A stretch of DNA of 33,715 nt, taken from NCBI RefSeq assembly GCF_009856445.1, contig NZ_WMFA01000017.1, forward strand, positions 1 through 33,715. The letters are read 5' to 3'. Origin of the DNA: Halobacillus litoralis (GTDB taxonomy: Bacteria; Bacillota; Bacilli; Bacillales; Halobacillaceae). Below, piece after piece: positions 22,095 to 32,052 of the stretch (positions within the stretch are counted from its first letter, which is position 1; each line of letters opens with the position of its first letter). The position numbers and the translations under genes are program-made. Below the pieces are notes generated by a model that made no database searches, was not told the DNA's origin, and saw only the letters and a program-made list of their open reading frames with translations.

Positions 22095-22171
22095 TGTGAT
22101 TACATGTAAATAATAAAATAATAACCACAAAATGTCAATATGTGATTACATGTGATAATAAAAACCACAAA
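22095..22171. repeat. Paired TGTGATTACATGT repeats, candidate operator
   Basis: TGTGATTACATGT occurs at 22095-22107 and 22141-22153, each followed by an AT-rich stretch and ACCACAAA. The first copy overlaps the transcription start region of the promoter at 22110-22138 and contains the palindrome TTACATGTAA; the second lies upstream of the -35. The layout suggests repressor binding around the promoter of the reader-like gene. Confidence 0.6.
22110..22138 (-). promoter_or_regulatory. Sigma-A promoter of the reader-like gene
   Basis: On the minus strand TTGACA (22138-22133) and TATTAT (22115-22110) are exactly 17 bp apart, reading into the gene at 22068. The near-perfect consensus flanked by the repeats suggests a strong but repressed promoter. 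Confidence 0.85.
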
Positions 22172-22193
22172 CCAGTTTGAATGGTTTGTGGTT
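22163..22193 (-). terminator. Terminator after hsdR
   Basis: AACCACAAACC and GGTTTGTGGTT form an 11-bp stem followed on the minus strand by TTTTATT. It lies just after the hsdR stop and separates the restriction operon from the reader-like gene. Confidence 0.85.
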
Positions 22194-22198
22194 AAAGG

Positions 22199-25100
22199 TT
22201 ATTGACTCTCGTTGCTGGCCATCAACTCGGCTTGTTCGACGACGGTATCAATCGCCATTTGTTGGAGATCTGGTGGATAACCATACTTCTTCAAGAGGTG
22301 CTTTACGGTTACCCGCATTTTAGCTCTCGCCGATTCACGTAAGTTCCAATCAATACTCATATTCGCTTTGATGGACTTAGTCAGCTCATGAGCGATAGCT
22401 TTGAGTGTTTCATCCCCCATCACTTCTTCTGCTGATTTATTATTCGATAATGCGTCGTAGAAAGCGACTTCATCATCAGTCAAACCGGACTCTTCTCCAC
22501 GGTTATAAGCCGCATTGACTTCTTTAGCGATTTCAATGAGTTCTTCAATGACTTTTGAAGCTTCAATGGTCCGCTTATTGTATTTGTTTAGAGCCTTTTC
22601 TAATAAATCCGAGAATTTCTTGGATTGAATGAGGTTTTTACGTTGGATATTCTTGATTTTTCCTTGCAGTAATCGATTCAACAGCTCAACAGCCACATTC
22701 TTTTGTGGAATAGCCTGAACTTCCTGTAAGAAACCATCTGAAAGAATGGAGATATCCGGGTTTTCAAGACCTAAAGATCCGTAAATATCTACGACTTCTT
22801 CTGAAATGATAGATTTTGAAATTAACTGGTTAATCTGAGAATCGATTTGGCTACCTGTCTTCTTCTTTTTTCCTTCGGGTAAAAGCTTAATGACCCCTGA
22901 TTTCACAGCTTTAAAAAATCCGACCTCTTCATTTAATTCTTGGGCTTGTGAGGTCGTGGCACACAACGCATAAGCCTTGGATAATTCAGTCACAAGTCGC
23001 AAAAAATCCTTTTTCCGGTCCTCTCCAAGACCAAGCACATAATCGACAGTTTCGATAATTGCTTGCATACGTTCGGTCTGTTTTTCTGAATAGAACTTCT
23101 GATAATCATGACCATGAAGCATGCTCTGCAACAATTCATATTTCTCCTGCATGATTTCTGCTGCTAAATCTGTATCAACGCCAGCATTTCTTTGATCACT
23201 TTCCGTATATTGTTTGAGAGCTTCTTTCAAACTGTCTGCAAAACCAATGTAATCGACCACTAATCCTCCTGGTTTATCCCTAAACACACGGTTTACTCGG
23301 GCTATAGCCTGCATAAGATTGTGTCCCTTCATCGGCTTATCAATGTACATTGTATGCATGGAAGGAACATCAAAACCGGTGAGCCACATATCTCGTACGA
23401 TGACGAACTGCAACGGATCTTTATTGTCCTTCATTCGTTTTGCCAGATATTCTCTTCTCCGTTTATTCCCCGTGTATTTATGCCAGTCTTCAGGGTCACT
23501 GGAGTTACCAGTCATGACAACCTTGATTACCCCTTTATCGTCATCGTCGCTATGCCAGTCTGGACGCAGTTTAATGATTTCCTTATAGAGATCAATGGCA
23601 ATGCGGCGAGACATGACGACCGCCATCGCTTTTCCGAACATAGCTTCTTGCCGGTTTTCAAAGTGATCGACCATGTCTTTAGCCAACCGTTTCACTCGTG
23701 ACTCTGCGCCTGCTAGCGCTTCCAATCGGGACCACTTTGATTTTAGTTTTTCTCGTTCGTCAAACTCTTGGTGCTCGGTGAGATCATCAAGTTCTGTATC
23801 AATGTCCATCGCTTCGTCTTCGGGCATATCCAACTTCACGATACGGCTTTCATAATAGATTTTAACGGTCGCCCCGTCTTCTACGGCTTGAGTCATATCA
23901 TACACATCAATGTAATTACCAAAAACAGCTGGGGTGTTTTTATCTTCAAGCTCTACAGGAGTGCCTGTAAACCCAATGAAAGAAGCGTTCGGCAAAGCAT
24001 CTCGCAAGTATTTCGCAAAACCATACTTCAATTTGGCTGACTTTTTACTCTTACGTACTTCGGCTTCAAAGCCATATTGAGAACGGTGAGCCTCGTCTGC
24101 AATCACAATTACATTTTTCCGGTCGGTAAACGTTTCTAGGGATTCCTCTTCACCTTCAGGAGCGAATTTATGCATCGTGGTAAACACAATCCCCCCTGAA
24201 TCCACAGATAGAAGTTCTTTCAAGTGTTCTTTGGAAGTGGCCTGCTTTGGCTCTTGCCGAAGAATGGAAGAAGATTTACCGAATGTGGAATAAAGTTGCT
24301 CATCCAAGTCATTTCGGTCTGTTAGTACCACAATTGTGGGATTGTCTGCTCCTAGCACAAGCTTCCCACTATAAAAAACCATCGAAAGACTTTTTCCTGA
24401 CCCTTGGGTATGCCAGATGACTCCGATTTTTCGGTCCCCTTCCTCAGAAATCGCTCGGCTCGTCTGTGTCATTGCTTTATTGACAGCATAGTACTGATGG
24501 TACGCGGCCAGGATTTTGATCAGGCTCTGATCGTCTTCCTGGAATAGAATATAATGGCGAATGATATCAATCAGGGTTTCTTTCTGGAACATGCCACGGA
24601 TTAAGACTTCGATTTGAGGGATTGTGTTGGGCGCGATGGTTTCACCGTCAAACGTTCTCCAGAGGGTAAACCATTCTTCCGTAGAAGTGAGGGTTCCGAC
24701 CCGGGCATTCACCCCATCACTGATTACCATGAAGGCGTTTGTCTGAAAAAGAGTTGGAATAGTAGCTTTATAGGTTTGTAGTTGATTGTAGGCTTCTGAA
24801 ATCCCGACATTTTCATCGGAGGAGCTCTTCAGTTCGAATACAACGACAGGCAATCCATTAACGAACACTACGACATCCGGACGTTTGTTGTTTCGCCCCT
24901 CGACCACTGTGAATTGATTAAGAACAAGAAAATCATTGTTCTCGATATTTTCAGTATCTAGCAGCCATAGTTTTTCCGTTCGTTCCTCTTCCCCTGCGCT
25001 TTGCGTCGTTACATCAATTCCGTCGGTTAAGGTGCGATGAAAGTCTCGGTTGTTCATCAAGAGCGAGGGGTGCTTCGCTGTCGTCAGCTGACGGAGAGCT

Positions 25101-25306
25101 TCTTCTAATTGATCAGGGTCTGCTTGTGGATTGATGGTGGCCAGTGCATTATATAAACGGTCCTCTAAAATAACGGTTTGATAATCATGGCGTTCCGGAT
25201 CTTCCCCCTCCGGGGAAAGGTCCGGTCCATGAGCTATTTCATATTCTAGTTCCTCAAACCATTCGAGCGTCGCCTGTTCCAGTTCATCTTCGTTAAACCA
25301 AGACAT
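22199..25306 (-). CDS. hsdR: Type I restriction enzyme, HsdR (endonuclease and translocase)
   Basis: The 1035-residue motor subunit of the type I complex. A PD-(D/E)xK-type nuclease domain lies near residues 138-160 ([21 protein letters not shown], with Asp, Glu and Lys in place). The helicase core follows: Walker A HTQGSGKS near residue 300, DEAH at about 404-407, FTGTP after it, and later [22 protein letters not shown] and QAIARVNR motifs. The C-terminal quarter is helical and binds the methylase core. The length is normal and nothing is broken, so it should be active. GAGGAGG lies six bases before the ATG; the start overlaps the hsdS end by 14 bases. Confidence 0.97.
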   Translation of the reverse strand: MSWFNEDELEQATLEWFEELEYEIAHGPDLSPEGEDPERHDYQTVILEDRLYNALATINPQADPDQLEEALRQLTTAKHPSLLMNNRDFHRTLTDGIDVTTQSAGEEERTEKLWLLDTENIENNDFLVLNQFTVVEGRNNKRPDVVVFVNGLPVVVFELKSSSDENVGISEAYNQLQTYKATIPTLFQTNAFMVISDGVNARVGTLTSTEEWFTLWRTFDGETIAPNTIPQIEVLIRGMFQKETLIDIIRHYILFQEDDQSLIKILAAYHQYYAVNKAMTQTSRAISEEGDRKIGVIWHTQGSGKSLSMVFYSGKLVLGADNPTIVVLTDRNDLDEQLYSTFGKSSSILRQEPKQATSKEHLKELLSVDSGGIVFTTMHKFAPEGEEESLETFTDRKNVIVIADEAHRSQYGFEAEVRKSKKSAKLKYGFAKYLRDALPNASFIGFTGTPVELEDKNTPAVFGNYIDVYDMTQAVEDGATVKIYYESRIVKLDMPEDEAMDIDTELDDLTEHQEFDEREKLKSKWSRLEALAGAESRVKRLAKDMVDHFENRQEAMFGKAMAVVMSRRIAIDLYKEIIKLRPDWHSDDDDKGVIKVVMTGNSSDPEDWHKYTGNKRRREYLAKRMKDNKDPLQFVIVRDMWLTGFDVPSMHTMYIDKPMKGHNLMQAIARVNRVFRDKPGGLVVDYIGFADSLKEALKQYTESDQRNAGVDTDLAAEIMQEKYELLQSMLHGHDYQKFYSEKQTERMQAIIETVDYVLGLGEDRKKDFLRLVTELSKAYALCATTSQAQELNEEVGFFKAVKSGVIKLLPEGKKKKTGSQIDSQINQLISKSIISEEVVDIYGSLGLENPDISILSDGFLQEVQAIPQKNVAVELLNRLLQGKIKNIQRKNLIQSKKFSDLLEKALNKYNKRTIEASKVIEELIEIAKEVNAAYNRGEESGLTDDEVAFYDALSNNKSAEEVMGDETLKAIAHELTKSIKANMSIDWNLRESARAKMRVTVKHLLKKYGYPPDLQQMAIDTVVEQAELMASNESQ

Positions 25307-26546
25307 TCTCTACCTCCTCACTTTCTTCATTTATCACTATTTCACCGGATAAAAGTCTTGGTATAAGACTCTTTCTAATACCTTCTAGTTTTTTGTTTTG
25401 ATATATCAAACTTAGAATTTGGTCAAAAAAAGGATTTAACAAATCTTCAAATTTGCTAGCTAACTCAATTGGAGGTAATGCCAGTTTATAATCTCCCATT
25501 GCTTGCCATCCTGCTCTTGGCATTCTTGTACCTGTAGATGTTTGATTACAATATTCTATAAATTTATCCTGAGTTAACAAACATACTAGAAAAGAAAAGT
25601 GCTCTGCTTTTATAGAATTAATAACTAGGATGTCTGTGGAGCAAATGCCATTAGTGGGTGCAATACCAACTTTTTTAAAATAAGGTCTTAATTTACCAAA
25701 GAGAATATCTTTCTTCTTGTAAGACTTTTTGTTGCTATTGACCTTTTCACTAGTTTCCCAGGATGATAAAGCTACACTCGCTCTTGGCATATGCTCTAAT
25801 CCGATATATGGCGTTTCATTATCAATTTCAGATATCTTAACGTTTTTCCCTACGTTTTGAGCTACATCTTTAACTTTTGATACTTCCCATCCTGCAGGGA
25901 TCCATCCGAGCTCACTTTCTACCATTTTTCCACCACTAGAACGATATGGCTCCCCGCCTTCATTCGGAAATTCAAAGTCAATAAACCAGTTTTTAAATAA
26001 ATTTTTAGAAAGTTCCTCTAGATTAGAGGTGATTTGATTGTTTAGATCTATTTTTTCATTGATACTACGAAGAAAAATACTTATAGACTTTTGAGTATCA
26101 AGGTTAGGCAACTCTATTTCTAATTCGCTAATATCTCTAGGTTTTATAGACGGATAAGCAGAAGTGCTGTTCTCCGCAATAGCTTGCAAAAGTTCTATAT
26201 TTGGATTTAACGTTAAAAAGCAGTACAGATAATAGGGGTCTACTACTGTTTCATCTGGCGTCAAAACAGCGAATCCAGTAGAAACAATTAAATGTTCTTC
26301 ACTTTCACGTATGAAACCATAATGTCTTTGTATTGGTCTAACAGTTGAATAAACAATATCATTCTTTTTAACTTTCCTTCTTGCCCTACTAGGCACGTTA
26401 TCTTTGCCTATAGTTAACTTATTAGGCTTCTGAAAATGCCCTTCTGTAACACTAGAAGTATCCAAGTAGTATATTTCTTTTGGGAGATTGTTCTTCTTAA
26501 GGGTATGGACATTGACCTTGCAAATATCCCCTATTTTACACTTCAT
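25293..26546 (-). CDS. hsdS: Type I specificity subunit HsdS
   Basis: The 417-residue protein has two target-recognition domains, each followed by a helical conserved region. The first ends at [36 protein letters not shown]; the second starts at [18 protein letters not shown] and ends at [24 protein letters not shown]. The complex it guides would recognise a bipartite asymmetric site that cannot be read from the sequence. ATG 26546 is chosen because GGGGGA lies six bases upstream; the in-frame TTG 26552 is too near. It overlaps hsdM by 11 bases. It is AT-richer than hsdM and hsdR, as is usual for exchangeable S genes. Confidence 0.93.
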   Translation of the reverse strand: MKCKIGDICKVNVHTLKKNNLPKEIYYLDTSSVTEGHFQKPNKLTIGKDNVPSRARRKVKKNDIVYSTVRPIQRHYGFIRESEEHLIVSTGFAVLTPDETVVDPYYLYCFLTLNPNIELLQAIAENSTSAYPSIKPRDISELEIELPNLDTQKSISIFLRSINEKIDLNNQITSNLEELSKNLFKNWFIDFEFPNEGGEPYRSSGGKMVESELGWIPAGWEVSKVKDVAQNVGKNVKISEIDNETPYIGLEHMPRASVALSSWETSEKVNSNKKSYKKKDILFGKLRPYFKKVGIAPTNGICSTDILVINSIKAEHFSFLVCLLTQDKFIEYCNQTSTGTRMPRAGWQAMGDYKLALPPIELASKFEDLLNPFFDQILSLIYQNKKLEGIRKSLIPRLLSGEIVINEESEEVENVLV

Positions 26547-28071
26547 ATCCAATCCCCCTCAGTGCCCTACGAATCTCATCTTCCAGGCTTTTCGACTTCG
26601 CAAACTGCTCCGCTAATTCACCAGTCAATCGTTCCATTTTATTTTCAAAAGGTTCATCATCTTCGTCTACTTCTTCAAGGCCCACATACCGACCAGGTGT
26701 CAATATATATTCATGTTTTCTGATTTCCCCCAAAGTCGATGATTTACAGAAACCAAGGACGTCTTCATATTCCTGATCATTCGTTCCCCGCCAGGAATGG
26801 AAGGTGTTAACAACCTGTTGGATATCTTTCTCCGAAAACTCTTTATGAGTACGGTCCGCCATGAATCCTAACTTTCGGGCATCAATGAACAGAGTTTCTC
26901 CTTTACGATTTCGTTGTCCTCTGGCCGCTTTATTACGTGTGACGAACCATAGGGATACAGGGATTGGAGTCGAGTAAAAAAGTTGCCCTGGTAACGTAAC
27001 AATACATTCAACAAGGTCTCCATTGACGATGTTTTTACGAATTTCCAATTCACTTTTTTGGCTGGTCGATATAGAACCATTGGCTAAAACAAAACCAGCT
27101 GTTCCGGAAGGAGCCAACTTAGAAACCATATGCTGGATCCAGGCATAGTTGGCGTTACCTTCTGGTGGAATACCAAATTTCCAACGGGCATCGTCCAATA
27201 AACGATTTCCACCCCAGTCACTGATGTTGAACGGAGGGTTCGCCAAGATATAATCCGCCTTCAAGCTCTTGTGCAAATCCTTATGAAAGGTATCGGCATG
27301 TTCACCGCCAAGGTTGCTATCAAGCCCACGAATTGCCAAGTTCATCTTGCACAAACGCCAGGTCGTGGGATTGGATTCTTGACCATAAACGGCGATATCT
27401 CCTAATTTACCCTGATGATTCTCCACGAATTTCTCACTTTGAATAAACATGCCACCGGAACCGCAGCAAGGGTCATAGATTCTTCCTTTATAAGGCTCGA
27501 TCATTTCAACAAGTAACTGGACAACGGAACGAGGGGTATAGAACTCTCCACCGTTCTTCCCTTCCGCACTGGCGAACTGCGCAAGGAAGTACTCATAGAC
27601 GCGTCCCAAAACATCACTGGCTTTGCTTTTTTGGTCCCCTACGCGAATCGTAGAGAACAGATCGATAGTTTCGCCCAAGCGTCGTTTGTCGAGATCCGGA
27701 CGTGCGTAGATTTTCGGGAGAATCCCTTTTAAGGACTCGTTTTCCTTTTCGATTGCAATCATTGCAGCATCTACCATTTGACCAATTTCTGGCTGTTTAG
27801 CATTCACTTTCAGGTGAGACCAACGCGCCTCTTTAGGTACCCAGAAGATATTTTGGGCCAAGTATTCATCCCGGTCTTCTTCGTCCGCATACTCTTCTTC
27901 TTTTAATTTGGCATGTAATTCTTCAAAGCTGTCTGAAACATATTTTAAGAATAAGAGGCCGAGCACGACGTGCTTGTATTCTGCAGCGTCCATGCTCCCT
28001 CTGAGTTTATCTGCCATTTGCCATAGCTTTTCTTCGTATCCGATATTTGCACCTGTTTCTTGTTTAGCCAA
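26536..28071 (-). CDS. hsdM: Type I DNA adenine methyltransferase HsdM
   Basis: The 511-residue methylase protects host sites as M2S and forms the enzyme core. The N-terminal HsdM domain ([36 protein letters not shown]) is complete. The AdoMet motif is [11 protein letters not shown] near residue 200 and the catalytic motif NPPF near residue 277. I choose the TTG start at 28071 because GGAGGAG lies six bases upstream; the frame is open from TTG 28089 but without a site. TTGGCTAA forms an eight-base overlap with the end of the preceding gene, so translation is coupled. Confidence 0.96.
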   Translation of the reverse strand: MAKQETGANIGYEEKLWQMADKLRGSMDAAEYKHVVLGLLFLKYVSDSFEELHAKLKEEEYADEEDRDEYLAQNIFWVPKEARWSHLKVNAKQPEIGQMVDAAMIAIEKENESLKGILPKIYARPDLDKRRLGETIDLFSTIRVGDQKSKASDVLGRVYEYFLAQFASAEGKNGGEFYTPRSVVQLLVEMIEPYKGRIYDPCCGSGGMFIQSEKFVENHQGKLGDIAVYGQESNPTTWRLCKMNLAIRGLDSNLGGEHADTFHKDLHKSLKADYILANPPFNISDWGGNRLLDDARWKFGIPPEGNANYAWIQHMVSKLAPSGTAGFVLANGSISTSQKSELEIRKNIVNGDLVECIVTLPGQLFYSTPIPVSLWFVTRNKAARGQRNRKGETLFIDARKLGFMADRTHKEFSEKDIQQVVNTFHSWRGTNDQEYEDVLGFCKSSTLGEIRKHEYILTPGRYVGLEEVDEDDEPFENKMERLTGELAEQFAKSKSLEDEIRRALRGIGYEV

Positions 28072-28591
28072 TTGTAACTCCTCCTTCAATCATGGGTAAG
28101 GCCACGCGCTTAATGCGTAGGGTATTATCTTTTCCGTTTAACTGGTCAGCTCGGCCAGTGCCGTAAACCCCGAGCCCCCGTCGTCCTTTTACAGCCTTTA
28201 CCGTAATTCGGTGACTCTCTCTTTGAAAATCGATGTCCAGGCAGTCTTTCGCTTGTTCCAGTGTTAAGATAGCAATCTCGCTATTCTGCATTTTGTTATG
28301 CTGTCCGCATACAAACGCAAAGGCATATTTCTTTCCATTATCTTGGTATTGTTTAATCCTCTCCATTTCTTCTGTGGAAAAGGAAAACGTCCAAATCTTT
28401 GTGTGTTTATTCTTTCGTTTCGCTGGCATGGAGGCGTATTTCGTATAAATTTCATACTCTCCTTGATCGGTTGTGACTGAATAAACACGACGGTTTTCTC
28501 CTGGTTCCACAATGGCTGGGGCCATTCCGTTATTAATGAAAACCGACAGTAAGGATCCGTAGTAGAAATCAGCTTTCCGAATTGTAGTCAT
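28064..28591 (-). CDS. Unknown protein of the type I operon (175 aa)
   Basis: The product is soluble, basic and mixed alpha/beta. Visible features are [17 protein letters not shown] at the start, [46 protein letters not shown], and the C-terminal [17 protein letters not shown]. Aromatic beta-strands and basic loops suggest a nucleic-acid-linked role; no catalytic motif is plain to me. ATG 28591 has GGGGAG six bases upstream. It is sandwiched between the methylase-specificity fusion (49 bp upstream) and hsdM (8-base overlap), so it is made in fixed ratio with the restriction proteins. It may be an accessory or control factor. Confidence 0.75.
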   Translation of the reverse strand: MTTIRKADFYYGSLLSVFINNGMAPAIVEPGENRRVYSVTTDQGEYEIYTKYASMPAKRKNKHTKIWTFSFSTEEMERIKQYQDNGKKYAFAFVCGQHNKMQNSEIAILTLEQAKDCLDIDFQRESHRITVKAVKGRRGLGVYGTGRADQLNGKDNTLRIKRVALPMIEGGVTIG

Positions 28592-28643
28592 CACGATCTC
28601 CCCTTATAGTTATATTGTACTAAAAACCGCAACCCCTATGGGC

Positions 28644-30560
28644 TTATTCCGGTAGTTTCTGTTCGAAAGCAACAGTGATCTCCATTTCTTCGTATAGGTC
28701 CAGATAGGACTCCCTTTGTTTTTGTTCGGCTTCTTTGATTGCTTGTTGATAGTCCTTATTTGCCTGGGCAAAGGAATCACCGATGTGCTGCTGTTTGTCA
28801 TATGGCAATTCAGGGACCGGTACTTCTACAATTTCTTTTAAGCTGATAACTTTGACAGCAGATCCTTTTTGAGAAGAAGACAAGTAATATTGTCCCAAGG
28901 GACTTTCCAGATAAGCTTTTAGAAACTGAGCATGATAATTAGGGCTGAGTCGTAAGCCAATAAAGTTATGAGATAAGATGATCTCTCCTTCTATATCTGG
29001 GACCACTGCAACTTTGATGGTAGTTCCACGAGCTGATACGATGATATCTCCCTTTCTCACCATATACTGCTGGGCTTTCTTGCTGTCCTTAATGGTCATG
29101 GTTTGCAGGGTATCAAATTGGATTTCTCCTCCCTGGACATCAGTTAATTGAATAACCTTATATTCCGTTCCAGGTTCTTGTTGCTTGGATTTTGAAGGCA
29201 TGTTAATTCCACGATAAACTTCAGCTACATCACCCAAATCTTTTTTAGGAACATTGTGATTCATAAAGGATTTACTGTTTACAGTCACAGTCCCAATTGG
29301 AGAATCTACATCATCGACATCAAAATATTTACGGATAGATAGAGACCCTTCCTCGATCTCTGATAGCTTGACAAAACGGCTGTATGCTTGTATTTCTTTT
29401 CCGTTATGAAACGCTTCTACAATCTTTTGGATATCTTCAGGCCGCAGTTGATTGCTGCCTCTTCCTTTTTGAAATTCTTCAGACGCATCCATAAAGAATA
29501 TCTTCTCTTTGCGATCTTTTGGTTTGTTTTTATTGATGAGTACAATAGCCACTGGAATACCCATGGATGAAAATAAATTTGAAGGTAGACCAATTACACC
29601 CTCAATGAGGTCGCTTTGGATCAACTCTTTTCGGATTTTACCTTCTGCACCGCCTCGGAACAATACGCCATGGGATACGACCAATGCGGCTTTACCTTCA
29701 TTATTTAAGGATGCGATAGCGTGGGAGATGAAAGCCATATCTGCATTCGATTTACTCGGTAGACCATACATAAAGCGTCCCATCAGCTCATCCTCAACAG
29801 CTTCACGATTCCAGGAAATAGAAAAAGGGAAATTCATCATGACATAATCAAACTTCTTTAAGCTGTGATCTTCTTTATAGGCAGGATCTAATAACGTATC
29901 TCCCAGCTGATACTGGCTGTTGGTTATGCCATGGACAAATAAGTTGATTCGGCCGATTATCCAAGCGTTCTCATTTATATCTTGAGCATAAAAGGATAAC
30001 TCTTTATCCTTCCCTGTTGCGTATCTCAACCCTTCCGTGAGTAACAGCCCCGACCCGGCCGTTCCGTCGTATACACTTCCTTGTTGGATATCCAAAAGCT
30101 TTGGAAGAAGGGAATTAATTGAATACGGAGTGATGTGCTCTCCTCCTTTCAACCCTTGTGATTCCATGTAACGGTATAGGAGGCTTTCGGCAATCTTCCC
30201 AAACTCCTCAGGGGAAGGACGTTTGTATTTATTTAACGTAATAGCAAATTTAAATAAAGTAGATTCTTCCAGAGAGTCAAAATTCGCAGAGATCAGGGCC
30301 TTGTCTAAGAAAGGAATGATTTGTTCCGTTTCTTTTGCTGCTTCTTGCAAACGTTCTCCAATCTCATGTCCGTGTTGAGTTACTTGGTTCCATTTAATTT
30401 CGTTAGGGATATCAAATTGATCCAATTCCTCTATATAGATCAATGCCAAAGAGCTCAACATAGTTTGGATACCATTCGTTTGGTTGCTGTTAATGGTTGG
30501 ATCATGTCGTAATACATCTAATCCTTCAAATACCGCCTTTTGGAAATTAGTTTCGTACAT
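28644..30560 (-). CDS. HsdM-HsdS fusion methyltransferase with variant catalytic motif
   Basis: The 638-residue protein begins with a helical HsdM-like domain, then a Rossmann methylase: AdoMet motif YDGTAGSGLLL near residue 163, catalytic-position motif NFPF at about 243-246, where HsdM normally has NPPF, and LIEGVIGLPSNLFSSMGIPVAIVLINK. From about residue 430 there is a single target-recognition domain (LGDVAEVYRGINMPSK to KVISLKEIVEVPVPELPYDKQQHIGDSFAQANKDYQQAIKE), half of a normal HsdS. It would dimerise to read a symmetric site. The NFPF change may reduce or abolish methylation. It is the first gene of the operon, behind GGAGG and a strong promoter. Confidence 0.88.
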   Translation of the reverse strand: MYETNFQKAVFEGLDVLRHDPTINSNQTNGIQTMLSSLALIYIEELDQFDIPNEIKWNQVTQHGHEIGERLQEAAKETEQIIPFLDKALISANFDSLEESTLFKFAITLNKYKRPSPEEFGKIAESLLYRYMESQGLKGGEHITPYSINSLLPKLLDIQQGSVYDGTAGSGLLLTEGLRYATGKDKELSFYAQDINENAWIIGRINLFVHGITNSQYQLGDTLLDPAYKEDHSLKKFDYVMMNFPFSISWNREAVEDELMGRFMYGLPSKSNADMAFISHAIASLNNEGKAALVVSHGVLFRGGAEGKIRKELIQSDLIEGVIGLPSNLFSSMGIPVAIVLINKNKPKDRKEKIFFMDASEEFQKGRGSNQLRPEDIQKIVEAFHNGKEIQAYSRFVKLSEIEEGSLSIRKYFDVDDVDSPIGTVTVNSKSFMNHNVPKKDLGDVAEVYRGINMPSKSKQQEPGTEYKVIQLTDVQGGEIQFDTLQTMTIKDSKKAQQYMVRKGDIIVSARGTTIKVAVVPDIEGEIILSHNFIGLRLSPNYHAQFLKAYLESPLGQYYLSSSQKGSAVKVISLKEIVEVPVPELPYDKQQHIGDSFAQANKDYQQAIKEAEQKQRESYLDLYEEMEITVAFEQKLPE

Positions 30561-30588
30561 TTTGATTCCTCCGTTTTTTAATTTATTT

Positions 30589-30613
30589 CAAAAAGTAAAC
30601 TGATTACTTTTTG
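30589..30613. promoter_or_regulatory. Dyad in the leader of the restriction operon
   Basis: CAAAAAGTAA (30589-30598) and TTACTTTTTG (30604-30613) are perfect 10-bp arms around five bases, 30 bp before the first start codon and inside the predicted leader. It can act as a DNA operator or an mRNA hairpin. It shares the AGTAA/TTACT arms with the dyad at 30811. Confidence 0.6.
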
Positions 30614-30757
30614 TTTATTTTGAAAAAAATTACACTATTTGGGTTTCGCTAAATACCATCTAAAACCATTCATTACTAGCTACCCCGCCAGGATAAAATG
30701 GGTGGACGAGTAATTTATTTTCATTCATCAACACCTCTGAAGTGACTTGTTATATAT

Positions 30758-30786
30758 AATATACTCAAATAATGGAAATATGTCAA
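30758..30786 (-). promoter_or_regulatory. Sigma-A promoter of the restriction operon
   Basis: On the minus strand TTGACA (30786-30781) and TATATT (30763-30758) are exactly 17 bp apart. Transcription would start near 30751, leaving a leader of about 190 bases before the fusion gene. Confidence 0.85.
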
Positions 30787-30810
30787 CGGTTTTTTTCGAT
30801 AAATTTAAAA

Positions 30811-30825
30811 AGTAATTAAATTACT
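30811..30825. promoter_or_regulatory. AGTAATT-A-AATTACT dyad upstream of the promoter
   Basis: This is a perfect 7-bp-arm palindrome about 25 bp beyond the -35. Together with the leader dyad at 30589-30613 it brackets the promoter and may bind the same regulator, which I cannot identify. Confidence 0.5.
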
Positions 30826-30984
30826 CTATAAAATCCCAGGTGTTGCAAAACAGTAGCTGTTGATTCAATTATATACAGCTTTTCCCTCTTTTGGTCTTTA
30901 AGGATTCTTTTCTGTGTGAGTAAGCAGGTAATTATTCAACTGGTGTGGAACTGTAAGTTAGCACAAATAGAAAGGAGGTTTCCT

Positions 30985-31236
30985 ATGGATGCGAAAACAA
31001 AACTTCTTTTAGAATTAGGGGGCCATTTGCAGTTTCATATTGAATGTACTTATCCTATGGCCAATGAGGATCGTCAAATTATTGTTGTAGATCAAGAAAA
31101 CCCCACACTTCCTACAACGTATCTCCACTCCCATGTTTCTTCCCTGCCTCATTCTCCAGTCAAAGATTTTCTTCTGCGTCATGAAAGGCTTATTTCCGAT
31201 GGGATTTATGATGAATGCAACACAACTACGCAATAG
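30985..31236 (+). CDS. Small protein of unknown function (83 aa), divergent from the restriction operon
   Basis: AAAGGAGG lies six bases before ATG 30985; the frame is open from 30916 but has no site there. The product starts MDAKTKLLLELGGHLQFHIE and contains a His/Ser/Pro-rich middle (TYLHSHVSSLPHSPVKDFLL) and no membrane segment or recognised motif. It is divergent from the type I operon and shares its regulatory region, so a control or anti-restriction role is conceivable, but nothing in the protein shows it. Confidence 0.65.
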   Translation: MDAKTKLLLELGGHLQFHIECTYPMANEDRQIIVVDQENPTLPTTYLHSHVSSLPHSPVKDFLLRHERLISDGIYDECNTTTQ

Positions 31237-31399
31237 GGATTAATGTTTCACTGATGAACAGTTAACTGATCACATACTCTGGAGGTGGGTGTCCTCCCCC
31301 ACCTCTCACATCCTAGAAGTTGAACTTTTTAAATGGTCTTATAAATTCATGAATCATCTTTGAGTCACGGAAAAAAGATCGGTATGCCCCCCCCTGTTT

Positions 31400-31490
31400 C
31401 ATATCTCAAATTCGAGATATGTTCCTTGGTTCCTGGTTTTTTCAAGGAAACTTTTATATGCGTAACACAGATATGTATATATCTGTTTTT
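31400..31490 (+). terminator. Two hairpins, the second a terminator
   Basis: CATATCTC/GAGATATG (31400-31421) is a perfect 8-bp hairpin. ACAGATAT/ATATCTGT (31467-31486) with a GTAT loop runs into TTTTT and is a plausible terminator for the small gene ending at 31236. Apart from these I see nothing in 31237-31500. Confidence 0.6.
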
Positions 31491-31514
31491 ATAAGTCTTT
31501 CATTATAAAAAAGA

Positions 31515-31795
31515 GGAACAAAGGAACATAATTCTGTGCCCCCTTGGTATAGAGCGATTTGGATGTTCCTTTTTAATGTGAAATTCCAGGGACATCGCAG
31601 GGACATTTCGAGAAAAGCAGGAACAAATGAGCGAATTTTACTTGCGTGTATGCAATTCTGTGACTTTTTTTGATCCGAATTGATAGCGCTTTCATTGAGA
31701 AAGAATACTTGCGCACATGCAAAAGTGACCAAAAAAAGGAACATTTAAGGCGAAAAAGGAACATTTTGACCCCAAAAAGGAACAAAGCAGGAACA
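31515..31795. repeat. Phased GGAACA repeat region
   Basis: AAAAAGGAACA-type units start (at GGAACA) at 31738, 31758, 31779 and 31790, spacings of 20, 21 and 11 bp, that is two, two and one helical turns. Further GGAACA copies are at 31515, 31523 and 31620, an inverted TGTTCC at 31564, and two GGGACA variants lie between. ACTTGCG-N4-ATGCAA also occurs twice (about 31643 and 31708). Such phasing implies a cooperative DNA-binding protein, as at a centromere, enhancer or second origin. No gene is supported between 31237 and 32052. Confidence 0.65.
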
Positions 31796-32052
31796 AAAAA
31801 AGCGTCCTGTTTAAAGAACGCGAGGATAGTTATTTCTCTTTATATAATTGAGAGCTGGATGAAATTTCAGCCACCGAACTTCTTTGTGGTTCCAAAGTGG
31901 AGAGGTGCATATATCACCAATTGAGAATTTATCATCACAAGCACCCAATGTGTGATACTTTGTGGGACCTATATAAGTAAGATGGATAGAGCGCTATGAA
32001 CTTAGATGGGTTTAAGTCACAGGTTTGAGTTGTAATCCCCACCCCTTCTCTC

